Below are positions 53,330 to 62,650 of a stretch of 64,000 nucleotides of DNA, one piece after another. Numbering within the stretch: the stretch's first letter is position 1; each line of letters opens with the position of its first letter. Below the pieces are notes generated by a model, which made no database searches, was not told the DNA's origin, and saw nothing but the letters and a program-made list of their open reading frames with translations. The stretch is taken from the NCBI RefSeq assembly GCF_900129645.1, contig NZ_FSQZ01000001.1, forward strand, positions 186,001 through 250,000. The letters run 5' to 3'. The position numbers were made by a program, and so were the translations under genes. The stretch is from Acetomicrobium flavidum (GTDB lineage: Bacteria > Synergistota > Synergistia > Synergistales > Acetomicrobiaceae).

Positions 53330-54430
53330 ATGAGCGATCATCTTCGGATATTAATCGTTGCAGGTGGAACCGGGGGACATATTTTGCCGGCAATATCCTT
53401 TGGCCGATGGATTGAAGAAAGGAATTTGCCCGCTGAAGTCACTTACCTTTGTGGCAACAGGGAACTTGAAACGAGCATCTACAGGGCATTGGGGATAAGT
53501 CCTATCGTCATGCCCCTATCGGGGTCTCCCTTCGGGGTCAAGGGTTTTCGTTCTATTTTACGATGGAAAGAATTGTTTGTTTTTTTAGCTAAAGTGCATA
53601 AATTGGTTAAAGAGATCATGCCCGACGTCATCCTTCTTTTCGGAGGCTATCTGTCAGTGCCCTTCATCTTAGCTTCATCATTCCTTCATGTTCCTATCGT
53701 TGCACATGAGCAAAATGCCGTTGCCGGCAAGGCGACCAGGCTTTGTTCGAAGCGAGGTATACCTGTATTGGCAGGTTGGGAAGAATGTCTTTTTCTAGAT
53801 TCAGGAACCTTTACGACCGTTGGGGTTCCCATTCGAAGGATCAAGTTTATGGATAGACAGAGTGCCTGGGAATCCATTGGAGGGAAAGGCATAGTTCCTT
53901 CAAAAAAGTTTGTAATGGTAATGGGCGGCTCTATTGGAGGTTACTCGTTAAAGCAATCTATTATTGAGGTTGCAAAGCGTGATTCTTTAAAGAACCACAT
54001 ATTTGTGTTGATTGGAGGCGATGGGAGGCCGGGCATTCAGCAAGTTTCTGGCAACGTATTGAATGTACCTCCTTCTTGGGATCTGTCGGCACATTTTTCT
54101 TTGGCTGACTATGCAGTTACCAGGTGTGGGGCATCGACACTATCGGAACTTATCTGCTATGATGTACCAGGCGTGTTGGTGCCTTGGGAGAACGCTTCAG
54201 ATGGCCACCAACTGATGAATGCAAAGCTTTTTTTACGTCTTGGAAAAGGTAAAATATGGCGCGAGAACGAAAGTATCGACCAATTAGAGGATATGCTTTT
54301 GGAGGTATCTAATTTGCACAGGACTCTTAATTACGACGAGTGTGACGCGAAAAGAAACGAGATATGTGTCCGCTTCTGGGACGCTATGTCTTTTTCTATG
54401 AAAGGAGAGGGCCCCATTGGACGCGTTTAG
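53330..54430 (+). CDS. murG: UDP-GlcNAc transferase MurG
   Basis: Adds GlcNAc to lipid I to give lipid II on the cytoplasmic face of the membrane. 366 residues with VAGGTGGHILPAIS, FGGYLSVPFILAS, HEQNAVAGKATR, VMGGSIGGYSLKQSI, and TRCGASTLSELICYDVPGVLVPWENASDGHQ. These are the GT28 donor and acceptor motifs. Overlaps the murC TTG start by 14 bases. Confidence 0.95.
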   Translation: MSDHLRILIVAGGTGGHILPAISFGRWIEERNLPAEVTYLCGNRELETSIYRALGISPIVMPLSGSPFGVKGFRSILRWKELFVFLAKVHKLVKEIMPDVILLFGGYLSVPFILASSFLHVPIVAHEQNAVAGKATRLCSKRGIPVLAGWEECLFLDSGTFTTVGVPIRRIKFMDRQSAWESIGGKGIVPSKKFVMVMGGSIGGYSLKQSIIEVAKRDSLKNHIFVLIGGDGRPGIQQVSGNVLNVPPSWDLSAHFSLADYAVTRCGASTLSELICYDVPGVLVPWENASDGHQLMNAKLFLRLGKGKIWRENESIDQLEDMLLEVSNLHRTLNYDECDAKRNEICVRFWDAMSFSMKGEGPIGRV

Positions 54431-55856
54431 CAAATCTACGATTTTTGGAGACGGCATCAAGTCTCTTCATTTGATGGGAGTCGGAGGCGCCGGCATGAGC
54501 GGGCTGGCTCATTTACTGAAAGAGCTTGGCTACGAGGTGTCAGGTTGCGACGTTAGCAGGACCAGCTATATATGCAACCTCGAAAGGCTTGGCATAAAGG
54601 TCTTGAGAGGCCATTGCGCATCTCACATAGATATCTTTAAGCCGGATCTGTTGGTATACAGCAGCGCTATCGCATGGAACAACGTGGAGCTGGAATATGC
54701 CAGAAAGGTTGGAGTGAACATAGCCAGGAGGGGCGACATCCTGAGCGCCTTATTCAATCGATTAAAGGGCATCGGCATAGCTGGGGCCCACGGCAAGACT
54801 ACCACTTCATCCATGATCGCTACAGTGTTGGATGCCGCAGGCTTGGATCCCACCGTGGCGATAGGGGGCGAAGTGTCCGATATAGGAGGCAATGCGAGGC
54901 TGGGACATGGCGAGTACATGGTATCTGAGCTTGACGAAAGCGACGGATCCTTTGAGCTGTTTTCATGTCATATACCGGTGATCACCAACATAGATTGGGA
55001 TCATGTTAATTTTTATCCAACGTTTCAATCTGTTCAGGATGCCTTCGTTCGATTTTTATCGAACCGGAAGGATGGCGGGAAGATAGTTATGTGCGGAGAG
55101 GATGCAGGATGCCAGTCCGTATCGAAGCTTTTTGCCCCCCATTGCATCACTTACGGATGGGGTAAGCATTGGAACTGGGGTGCCGTGGATGTAAATCATT
55201 CCATAGGTGGAGGCGTTACGTTTACTGCAATAAGGGAAGGCAAGGAAATGGGAAGGCTTGCCCTCAGGGTATCGGGTGAGCATAACGTTTTGAATGCCTT
55301 GGCAGCTTGTGCCGTAGGGGATTTGTTGAACATAGACTTCGGTATAGTTCAAAAGGCCCTTTATAACTTCAAGGGAACCAAAAGAAGATTGCAATGCCTT
55401 GGGATCAGTAACGGCATATATTTTTACGACGATTATGGCCATCATCCCAGGGAAATTCGAGCCACCTTGGATACCTTGCGTAACATTTTCCCATCCCATA
55501 GGTTGGTAGTGATATTCCAACCGCACAGATATACGCGCACGAAAGCGATGTACGCCAAATTTGCCGAGGTGCTGGCGAATGCCGACGTGGTGTACATACT
55601 TCCAGTATATCCCGCCGACGAAAAACTCGAGGAGTCGATCAGCTCTGACCTGATCACGAATTGTTTGGTGAATGAATACGGCCATGAGCGATGTCTTTCC
55701 GTTAGCGAAGGGGAGGTTGTTACAAAGGTGGCCGACGAGTTGTTGCCGGGAGATATCCTTCTGACGTTGGGGGCGGGTAACGTTAATGTATATGGAAATC
55801 AGATATTCAATGTAATCGCCTCGAATTTAAGGAGACAAGGCATGGTGTCCATATGA
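54417..55856 (+). CDS. murC: UDP-MurNAc L-alanine ligase MurC
   Basis: Adds the first residue (L-Ala) to UDP-MurNAc. 479 residues from TTG at 54417 (AAAGGAG upstream). Rossmann opening HLMGVGGAGMSGLAHLL, P-loop GAHGKTTTSSMIATV, NIDWDHVNFYPTF, and C-terminal YDDYGHHPREIRATL. The order murG-murC is usual, but murB, which makes the MurC substrate, is not here and must lie elsewhere. Confidence 0.96.
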   Translation: MDAFSKSTIFGDGIKSLHLMGVGGAGMSGLAHLLKELGYEVSGCDVSRTSYICNLERLGIKVLRGHCASHIDIFKPDLLVYSSAIAWNNVELEYARKVGVNIARRGDILSALFNRLKGIGIAGAHGKTTTSSMIATVLDAAGLDPTVAIGGEVSDIGGNARLGHGEYMVSELDESDGSFELFSCHIPVITNIDWDHVNFYPTFQSVQDAFVRFLSNRKDGGKIVMCGEDAGCQSVSKLFAPHCITYGWGKHWNWGAVDVNHSIGGGVTFTAIREGKEMGRLALRVSGEHNVLNALAACAVGDLLNIDFGIVQKALYNFKGTKRRLQCLGISNGIYFYDDYGHHPREIRATLDTLRNIFPSHRLVVIFQPHRYTRTKAMYAKFAEVLANADVVYILPVYPADEKLEESISSDLITNCLVNEYGHERCLSVSEGEVVTKVADELLPGDILLTLGAGNVNVYGNQIFNVIASNLRRQGMVSI

Positions 55857-55869
55857 TGGACGTGATATA

Positions 55870-56655
55870 TTGAAAGGAGAAAAAGCGGCAAAGATAAAAG
55901 TAGCTTTCCTTTTGATGATGGCTACATCCTTTGTCCTTGGTTTTCTTTATGGCATTGAAGAAAGGATTTACCTTTTTAGGCTTAAAAACATCGATGTCGT
56001 TCCAAACAATGTTTTGATCGAACGGGAGGCAGCTAACTGGACAGGAAGGGCGGCTAGGTTTTGGCCATTGCTTTTTACGAGTTTCTCGTCGTGGAAGAGC
56101 GATATAGAGGCAAGGTATCCCGTTAGTGTCTCCGTGAAAGTTAATGGATGGGGTAAGATAACAATCGAGTGGATTCATCTTCAGCCATCATTCATTGTAA
56201 AATGGCACGGCATAAGATGGTTCATTACTTCTAATGGAATGGCTTGGAGCGAAAAAAATCCTTTGTGGGAAAGCATTAACGCTGATGTACGTGGGATGTT
56301 GACGCTAAAATGGGATGATTCTATGCCTCCCCTGGTGCCAAACGAATCAGATTTACTTGGAGTTCGCCAAAGCATTTTTCCGGTTAAATCCATTGTCGAG
56401 TTCGTAGAAGCAGTGCGTAATACACCATGGGTTCAAAGTTTGAATGATATAAAATTAATGAGGGTTGCCGGAGAACTTATGGTCATGATTACGGTTGCAT
56501 CCATGGGCAAAGATGTTAATATATTGTTGGAATTTTCTAAAATTACATGGACCAACCTGTCCCCAGCGTTGGAAGCAATCGTTAAATCGACCGATGCAAA
56601 CAGAATATTCCTTGATGCAACATATAAAGATAAAATTGTGATAAAGACAAAATGA
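55870..56655 (+). CDS. ftsQ: FtsQ/DivIB-like divisome protein
   Basis: 261 residues from TTG at 55870, with one N-terminal membrane helix (about 10-30) followed by an extracytoplasmic part: a POTRA-like stretch (FRLKNIDVVPNNVLIEREA), a region with WKSDIEARYPVSVSVKV and a beta-rich C-terminal domain. Sequence similarity to known FtsQ is slight; topology and position between murC and ftsA support the name. The AAAGGAG lies inside the reading frame, so the true start may differ. Confidence 0.7.
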   Translation: MKGEKAAKIKVAFLLMMATSFVLGFLYGIEERIYLFRLKNIDVVPNNVLIEREAANWTGRAARFWPLLFTSFSSWKSDIEARYPVSVSVKVNGWGKITIEWIHLQPSFIVKWHGIRWFITSNGMAWSEKNPLWESINADVRGMLTLKWDDSMPPLVPNESDLLGVRQSIFPVKSIVEFVEAVRNTPWVQSLNDIKLMRVAGELMVMITVASMGKDVNILLEFSKITWTNLSPALEAIVKSTDANRIFLDATYKDKIVIKTK

Positions 56656-56710
56656 GCCTCTTTTGAAGTTTCTTCGTTGGATTGATATCGAGGGATGGAG
56701 GCATCCGAAG

Positions 56711-58033
56711 ATGTACGAAAAGATTGATTTGATTGCAGGGCTTGACATAGGCACAACAAAGACCTCGGTAATCGTGGCGGAAAAAGATCGGCGTACCGGC
56801 GAAGCTCAGATAATCGGAGTCGGGTCGGCTCCTTCTATGGGCTTGCGCAAGGGCTTGATCGTCAACTTCGAACAGGTCGTTCGGTCCATATCTTCTGCCC
56901 TCGAGGATGCCGAGAGCATGACTGGCATCGCCGTAAATAAGGCATTCGTCTGCTTTAGCGGCGCTCTTACTACTAGTATAATTTCGAAGGGCATGATATC
57001 GCTCGGCAGCACTCCAAGGCAGGTCACCGAGGTTGATGTCCAAAGGGTGATAGATGCTTCCTTATCCGAGATAAGCATGCCCAACAATTACTGCACAGTA
57101 CATACCATACCGGTCATGTATTCCATAGACGGACAAAAAGGCATCGACGATCCCCTGGGAATGACCGGGGTGCGCCTAGAAGTCGAGGTGCAGTCCATCA
57201 TGTCTCCTACTGCGACCGTGCAAAATGTAGTCAACTGCGCCGAACGGGCGGGAGTCAGCGTAACTGGGCTGATCGTAAAACCCCTGGCAAGCGCCTTGGG
57301 GGTGTTAACCCCGGGAGAGATAACGTCAGGAGTCGCTGTGGTGGATATCGGAGGGGGCACCACTGGGGTTTCCATTTATGTGGATGGGGCGTTAAAGAAG
57401 CTTTCCGTAATTCAAATCGGGGGAGATCACATAACAAATGACGTTGCAAGGGTCTTAAAGATTCCCATGGAAGCTGCTGAGGAACTAAAAAAGCACATAT
57501 CCCTCGGGGATGACTCTGACGCCTTTGACGAAGAGCTGGAATTTCTGGTCCAGGGCAAGCGGGGAAGCTGTAGCGCTGCACAGGTGCACGAGGTGGTGTA
57601 TAATCGACTGGAGGAATTATTCGAAGATTTTGTAAACAAGGAGCTTCGTGACATCGGTTCAATTATGCTGCCAAGTGGGTTGGTGTTGACAGGCGGCGTT
57701 GCAAAGACCAATGGCATTGCCGATATGGCCTCGGAAATTCTAGGCATGCCCGTCAGAATTGCTAATCCCATTGATGGACCTAAGATGCCTCCCGGCAGAA
57801 ACGGCTGTGAATATGCATCATTGGCAGGGATCATAAAATACGTGAACATTTTGGAAAAATATCCTCTTAAATTCATAGGACCGTCCATATCATTTTCATC
57901 CAACATCATCGCCGGGCAAACCAAGGTCAAAAGGAGTAAAGTCGGCGTAGAGGAAGATCATGGACCTGGTGTGATCGTAATGTTTAAGAACCTATTGAGC
58001 ACTATTAAAAGGACGTTTAAAGAACTTTTTTAA
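56711..58033 (+). CDS. ftsA: Cell division ATPase FtsA
   Basis: Actin-like protein that tethers FtsZ to the membrane. 440 residues from ATG at 56711, preferred over TTG 56663 because GGAGG lies 9 bases before. The phosphate-1 loop GLDIGTTKTSVIV, AERAGVSVTGLIVKPLASAL, VVDIGGGTTGVSIYVDG (phosphate 2) and LTGGVAKTNGIADMA are present. The C-terminal helix (NLLSTIKRTFKELF) is a membrane-binding amphipathic tail. The next gene, 23 bases on, is ftsZ. Confidence 0.95.
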   Translation: MYEKIDLIAGLDIGTTKTSVIVAEKDRRTGEAQIIGVGSAPSMGLRKGLIVNFEQVVRSISSALEDAESMTGIAVNKAFVCFSGALTTSIISKGMISLGSTPRQVTEVDVQRVIDASLSEISMPNNYCTVHTIPVMYSIDGQKGIDDPLGMTGVRLEVEVQSIMSPTATVQNVVNCAERAGVSVTGLIVKPLASALGVLTPGEITSGVAVVDIGGGTTGVSIYVDGALKKLSVIQIGGDHITNDVARVLKIPMEAAEELKKHISLGDDSDAFDEELEFLVQGKRGSCSAAQVHEVVYNRLEELFEDFVNKELRDIGSIMLPSGLVLTGGVAKTNGIADMASEILGMPVRIANPIDGPKMPPGRNGCEYASLAGIIKYVNILEKYPLKFIGPSISFSSNIIAGQTKVKRSKVGVEEDHGPGVIVMFKNLLSTIKRTFKELF

Positions 58034-58056
58034 GTAATTTTTGGAGGAATCATAAG

Positions 58057-59208
58057 ATGGCTGAAAATGGGAAGTTATTTGAAATCGACAACTCAAAAGA
58101 AGGCAAATACAGAGAGGTTATCAAAGTTGTTGGCGTAGGCGGCGGCGGCAATAACGCATTAAACCACATAATATCGAGTGGCCTTAAAGGGGTGGAGTTC
58201 ATAGCAGCCAACACTGACGTCGCTCAATTAAACCAAAATTTGGCCAGCATTAAGATAGTGCTTGGTGAGCAACTTACCAAGGGCAAAGGCGCTGGATCGG
58301 ATCCTGAAATAGGATTTAAGGCTGCCAAGGAATCCGCTGACATGATAAAAGAAATCTTACAGGGAGCTGACATGGTTTTTATTACAGCCGGAATGGGCGG
58401 TGGTACGGGGACTGGGGCATCTCCGGTCATCGCCGAAGTGGCCAAGGAAACAGGGGCCCTGGTCGTTGCCGTTGTTACAAAGCCCTTTATTTTTGAGGGT
58501 AAAGTGAGAATTAAACAAGCCCTGGAAGGCATTAAAAATTTACAGGATAAGGTTGATGCTCTTATCGTAATACCCAACGACAAGTTGCTTGAGATATCCG
58601 ATAAAAAAATGGCTTTACTCGATTCGTTCAAGTTAGCCGATGAAGTGCTGCGTCAGGCTGTACAGGGAGTGACAGATCTGATATTGAGGCCTGGATTGAT
58701 AAACGTCGACTTCGCGGATGTAAGAGCTGTAATGAGCAACGCTGGGTCTGCAATAATGGGCATTGGCGAGGCCTCGGGAGAGGACCGTGCCGTCATGGCT
58801 GCAAAGGCTGCCATAAACAGCCCCTTGATGGAAACTCCGATGCAGGGAGCAAAGGGGATATTGTTCAATGTAACAGGCGGCAATAACGTCGGAATTCATG
58901 AGATCAAAGAGGCAGCTCAAGTAATCACTGAGGCAGCTGCAGAGGATGCTATTATAATTTGGGGTCACGTCTTGGATCCCGAAATGGATGATAAGCTTCA
59001 AATTACCGTTATAGCCACTGGCTTTTCTCCTATTTCTCAACAGAGCGAGACTTCTCGAGTAAAGAGCATGTCCGGCAAAAAGAGGTCGCGCGTAGACCTT
59101 GAAGAGGCTGAGGTTAAGGTCCCTGAGGAGGACTTGTTCAGAATAAGTGGAGTACAAGTCGATACCTTTGACCTTCCCACCGTTGTGAGGAGGAAAAAGA
59201 AGGAGTAG
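58057..59208 (+). CDS. ftsZ: Cell division tubulin homologue FtsZ
   Basis: GTPase that forms the division ring. 383 residues: N-terminal strand VVGVGGGGNNALNHI, GTP-binding GMGGGTGTG (112-120), FGxxx region FADVRAVMSNAGSAIMGIGEASG, and a C-terminal conserved peptide (DLPTVVRRKKK) for FtsA or ZipA-like contacts. GGAGG lies upstream. It closes the dcw cluster; the radical SAM gene starts 3 bases after its stop. Confidence 0.97.
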   Translation: MAENGKLFEIDNSKEGKYREVIKVVGVGGGGNNALNHIISSGLKGVEFIAANTDVAQLNQNLASIKIVLGEQLTKGKGAGSDPEIGFKAAKESADMIKEILQGADMVFITAGMGGGTGTGASPVIAEVAKETGALVVAVVTKPFIFEGKVRIKQALEGIKNLQDKVDALIVIPNDKLLEISDKKMALLDSFKLADEVLRQAVQGVTDLILRPGLINVDFADVRAVMSNAGSAIMGIGEASGEDRAVMAAKAAINSPLMETPMQGAKGILFNVTGGNNVGIHEIKEAAQVITEAAAEDAIIIWGHVLDPEMDDKLQITVIATGFSPISQQSETSRVKSMSGKKRSRVDLEEAEVKVPEEDLFRISGVQVDTFDLPTVVRRKKKE

Positions 59209-59211
59209 TCG

Positions 59212-60696
59212 GTGTCGCGAAGTAATCTTAACGAAATAACGCTTGTTGATTTGCCCAAAGGAGGAGCCCCCTTGTGGGCGTTGATATACCCCAACGTCTA
59301 CAAGGTGGGAATGACGAATTTGGGCTATCATTATGTTTATGCAGCGTTGAAAACAAGGGGTGTTGGCGCAGAAAGACTGTTTTTTGATTCCAATTGCAGG
59401 TCGTTGGAAGAAGATCGTCATCTGGGGGAATTTCCCATTATCACCGCATCTGTTTCCTATGAACCAGATTATGTTAACTTAATAAACATATTAGCTGATA
59501 GCAAAATATCGCTTAATTGGCGAGATAGGGCCCGTTTTAACGGACCGGTCATAGGAATAGGTGGAGCTGTAAGTTACATCAATCCCCTCCTTTTCTCTTC
59601 ATTGGCCGATTTTGTCTGTTTAGGAGACGGAGAAGTTGTAATAGATCATTTAGTAGACTCGCTACGTGACTACATGATCCATCAAGATAGAGCGAGGCTA
59701 TGGGATGAGTTGTCGACCTCGCCTTATATTTACGTTCCCCCTCTTCATGATGAGCTTATCTTGTCCGACAAGGATGGAATTAACAGGAAAAGGGGCAGAA
59801 TACAAGACCTTTCAAAATCCCTAGGACACAGCCTTTGGTTAACTCCTGAAGCAGCCTTTGGTAGAACTTTGCTGCTGGAGCTACAGCGAGGCTGCTTTAG
59901 AAATTGTCCCTATTGCGTTGTTCCAAACAATTTTGGCAAGGCAAGGACGAGGTCTATCGATGATCTCATATCATTTTTAGATAATTTTAAGGGCTTAGGT
60001 GATTTTAACGTAGGTCTAGTTACGCCCGAAGCGGGGGATCACCCCCATCTTGGACAATTGCTTGATGCCATAATGGAGGCAGGAAAGAGAGTAAGCTTTG
60101 CCTCGCTTCGCATTGATGCCCTAAACGAAAAAGTGCTGGAGGCTTTGGCCATGGGGGGTAAAAGAAGCATAACGATTGCCCCAGAAGCTGGCAGCGATGC
60201 ATTGCGAATGACCATAAAAAAGCACTTTACCAATGAACTCATCCTTAAAAAACTTGCTATGGCCAAGGAATATGGTATAAATTCCGTAAAGATGTATTTT
60301 ATGATCGGCCTGCCCGGTGAAAGTGATGAAGATATAAGGGCAATAGCTGAAATGTCGCAGAGCATATGGGATTTACTAAAGATAAAACTGACCCTTTCAA
60401 TAGGTATTTTTGTGCCCAAACCGGGGACGCCATTTTCAGGGGAACCCTTTATAGGTATTTCTGAAGGTAGGCGTAGGTTAAATATACTTCATAGGTCACT
60501 AAGGGGATTTGGTAAAGTCATAACGTTACGACCAGTAGATTTTAAGGGATCGTTGAAAGAATATGTGCTATCATGGTATGGTTTAAAAGAGGCCGAGAGC
60601 ATCCTGAATTTAGCAAAGAACGACGATAGAGGCTTTCTTAATTTACCAGTTTCTAGAGAATTAACTCAAGAGCAATTATCCAGGTTATATCTTTAA
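59212..60696 (+). CDS. B12-binding-like radical SAM protein
   Basis: 494 residues from GTG at 59212. The N-terminal domain (1-175) has a cobalamin-binding-like region (LIYPNVYKVGMTNLGYHYVYA, GPVIGIGGAVSYINP, LGDGEVVIDHL) but no DxHxxG motif. The radical SAM core has CFRNCPYC (CxxxCxxC) near residue 230, then ITIAPEAGSDALR and KMYFMIGLPGESDEDI. Such proteins may act in tRNA or cofactor modification; the reaction is not deducible. It lies directly after ftsZ, perhaps co-transcribed. Confidence 0.85.
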   Translation: MSRSNLNEITLVDLPKGGAPLWALIYPNVYKVGMTNLGYHYVYAALKTRGVGAERLFFDSNCRSLEEDRHLGEFPIITASVSYEPDYVNLINILADSKISLNWRDRARFNGPVIGIGGAVSYINPLLFSSLADFVCLGDGEVVIDHLVDSLRDYMIHQDRARLWDELSTSPYIYVPPLHDELILSDKDGINRKRGRIQDLSKSLGHSLWLTPEAAFGRTLLLELQRGCFRNCPYCVVPNNFGKARTRSIDDLISFLDNFKGLGDFNVGLVTPEAGDHPHLGQLLDAIMEAGKRVSFASLRIDALNEKVLEALAMGGKRSITIAPEAGSDALRMTIKKHFTNELILKKLAMAKEYGINSVKMYFMIGLPGESDEDIRAIAEMSQSIWDLLKIKLTLSIGIFVPKPGTPFSGEPFIGISEGRRRLNILHRSLRGFGKVITLRPVDFKGSLKEYVLSWYGLKEAESILNLAKNDDRGFLNLPVSRELTQEQLSRLYL

Positions 60697-60727
60697 ATAA
60701 AGAATTAATTTAAGGGGTGATAAGCGC

Positions 60728-61393
60728 ATGATGAAAAGAGATCGGCAAGGCGAGAAAAGGCCCGTCTTTTCCTTTGGCCAAATAATGATCCCCTTGGTGG
60801 GATTAATAGCCATCGGCTTGTTATATTTGGGAGTTAAGATGTTCTTTTTTACTCCGACTAGGATTGTCAACGACAAAGCAAATATACCGCCTGCAGAAAT
60901 AGAGGCACAACCTGCCCCCATATCAAACCATGCAGATACAGGCCCTGCAAAGCCTGCTTCGAAGGCTCCCGGCACGTCCGTCAAGGCAACCCCATCAGTG
61001 CCCATTGAAGAGCCCTTAGCAAGCTCTAAAAATGTCGTAGCCGTGCCATCAAGCGAAAGCCCTGCTGCAAAGTCGACGAAGGCTGCAAGTAAGACCACTA
61101 CCGATGGCCTCGAGGCCAAGACATCTCAACAACCTTCAGCAACATCTCAGCCATCTAAGGGCGGGTGGGGAGTCCAGGTTGGCTCCTTTACGGAAAAATG
61201 GAGGGCTGATGAAGTTAAAGGCAAACTTGAGAAGGCAGGATACGGAAATCAAGTCAGAATTGTCGAGGCTGTAGTTAACGGCAAGAGATATTACAGGGTA
61301 CAAGTTTATGCCGGTGGAGATGTATCTGACGCCAAGCAGTTGGAAAAGAAGATGCAGGATATGAACTTGCCTACATTTGTAGTTAAATATTAA
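60728..61393 (+). CDS. SPOR-domain membrane-anchored protein
   Basis: 221 residues: a membrane helix near 19-40, a low-complexity Pro/Ala/Ser/Lys linker (55-140), and a SPOR domain at about 145-221 (GVQVGSFTEKWRADEVKGKL, then YYRVQVYAGG). SPOR domains bind septal glycan stripped of stem peptides. Location after ftsZ fits a division role, like FtsN or DedD, but this is inferred. The next gene is moeA. Confidence 0.9.
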   Translation: MMKRDRQGEKRPVFSFGQIMIPLVGLIAIGLLYLGVKMFFFTPTRIVNDKANIPPAEIEAQPAPISNHADTGPAKPASKAPGTSVKATPSVPIEEPLASSKNVVAVPSSESPAAKSTKAASKTTTDGLEAKTSQQPSATSQPSKGGWGVQVGSFTEKWRADEVKGKLEKAGYGNQVRIVEAVVNGKRYYRVQVYAGGDVSDAKQLEKKMQDMNLPTFVVKY

Positions 61394-61411
61394 TTTAAAA
61401 GGTGTACAGTT

Positions 61412-62650
61412 ATGGCTGGAGTAACAGAAGAATTGATCGGAAGGCTGGAAGCATTAAAGATGGTTTGCGACAAGTTAGCCTTCCCGATCGCCTTAAAACA
61501 TGACACGGTTTCCATAAAAGAAGCCTTTGGGATGCGTTTGGCCAGAGAGGTTAAATCGCCTGAACCCTTTCCCTCCTTCTCCCGCAGCTTGCGCGATGGT
61601 TATGCGGTGAGAAGTGCCGATGTCATAGGTGCATCGACATCATCACCGGTTTTTTTGAAAAAATGTGGCACCATACCCATGGGACGCCTGACTGATGAAT
61701 CGTTGCCCAAAGAAGGAGCAATGCAAATTTTTACCGGGGGCATTTTACCTCAAAATAGCGATGCTGTAGTAATGCTCGAAGACACAGAAGAAAGCGGACC
61801 TTGGATCGAGATAAGGAAAAGCGTCATGCCAGGAGAGAACGTAATTCTTAAGGGCGAAGAGGTAAAAAGCGGTGACATCGTCGGAAGCCCAGGAGAACTG
61901 CTCGATTTTAGAAATGTGCCGGCAATTGCCGGATTGGGCGTAGATCGTATCGACACGGTGGGCCTAAATATCGGCATTTTAAGCACCGGAGATGAGATAG
62001 TGGATATAGGAGCTCAATCTGTCCCTCCAGGATGCGTCAGGGATGTAAATAGCACTATGCTTCAGCTGATGCTCAAATCTTACGGATATAGGTCAACATT
62101 TCTTGGGATAGTGCCCGATGACCTTGAAATGCTGGAAATGGCCGTAAAAAATGCATTACCTGAAAACGACGTGGTAATCTTGAGCGGAGGCTCTTCCGTA
62201 TCCAGTAGGGACTTTTGTCTTGAGGTAATGGAAAATTTGGATGCTCCCGGTTTGATAGTAAGAGGAGTAAACATGAGGCCGGGCAAGCCTACTTTGATAG
62301 GAGGAATCAAGGAAAAGGCAAAACTGATCATATCATTGCCAGGACATCCCCTATCATGTGCCATTGTGGCAAGGGTAATTTTGGTTCCATTGCTGGATAT
62401 CATGATCGGTGGCATGGAATTATACGAGAAAAATTTCATGCCCGTCAAAATGAAGTGTCTTGATGATTTCATTGGTACAAGCGGAATTGAGGAATACGTG
62501 CCCGTTATATTACGAACAGATGGCGTCCTTCCCGTAAATTCTAAATCGGGCTATATATCTGCCTTAAGGGGGACCGCTGGCTTGGGCATGCTGCCGATAA
62601 ACACCGAGACGTTGAGAAAGGGAGAGGAGATAGGAGTAATTCTATGGTAA
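61412..62650 (+). CDS. moeA: Molybdopterin molybdenumtransferase MoeA
   Basis: Inserts Mo into adenylylated molybdopterin. 412 residues: an N-terminal MoeA_N domain with FPSFSRSLRDGYAV and FTGGILPQNSDAVVMLED, a MoCF/MPT-binding domain near 185-325 (GILSTGDEIVDIG, DVVILSGGSSV, NMRPGKPTLIGG, SLPGHPLS), and a MoeA_C domain. The last 7 bases overlap the start of the next MoeA-like gene. Confidence 0.93.
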   Translation: MAGVTEELIGRLEALKMVCDKLAFPIALKHDTVSIKEAFGMRLAREVKSPEPFPSFSRSLRDGYAVRSADVIGASTSSPVFLKKCGTIPMGRLTDESLPKEGAMQIFTGGILPQNSDAVVMLEDTEESGPWIEIRKSVMPGENVILKGEEVKSGDIVGSPGELLDFRNVPAIAGLGVDRIDTVGLNIGILSTGDEIVDIGAQSVPPGCVRDVNSTMLQLMLKSYGYRSTFLGIVPDDLEMLEMAVKNALPENDVVILSGGSSVSSRDFCLEVMENLDAPGLIVRGVNMRPGKPTLIGGIKEKAKLIISLPGHPLSCAIVARVILVPLLDIMIGGMELYEKNFMPVKMKCLDDFIGTSGIEEYVPVILRTDGVLPVNSKSGYISALRGTAGLGMLPINTETLRKGEEIGVILW

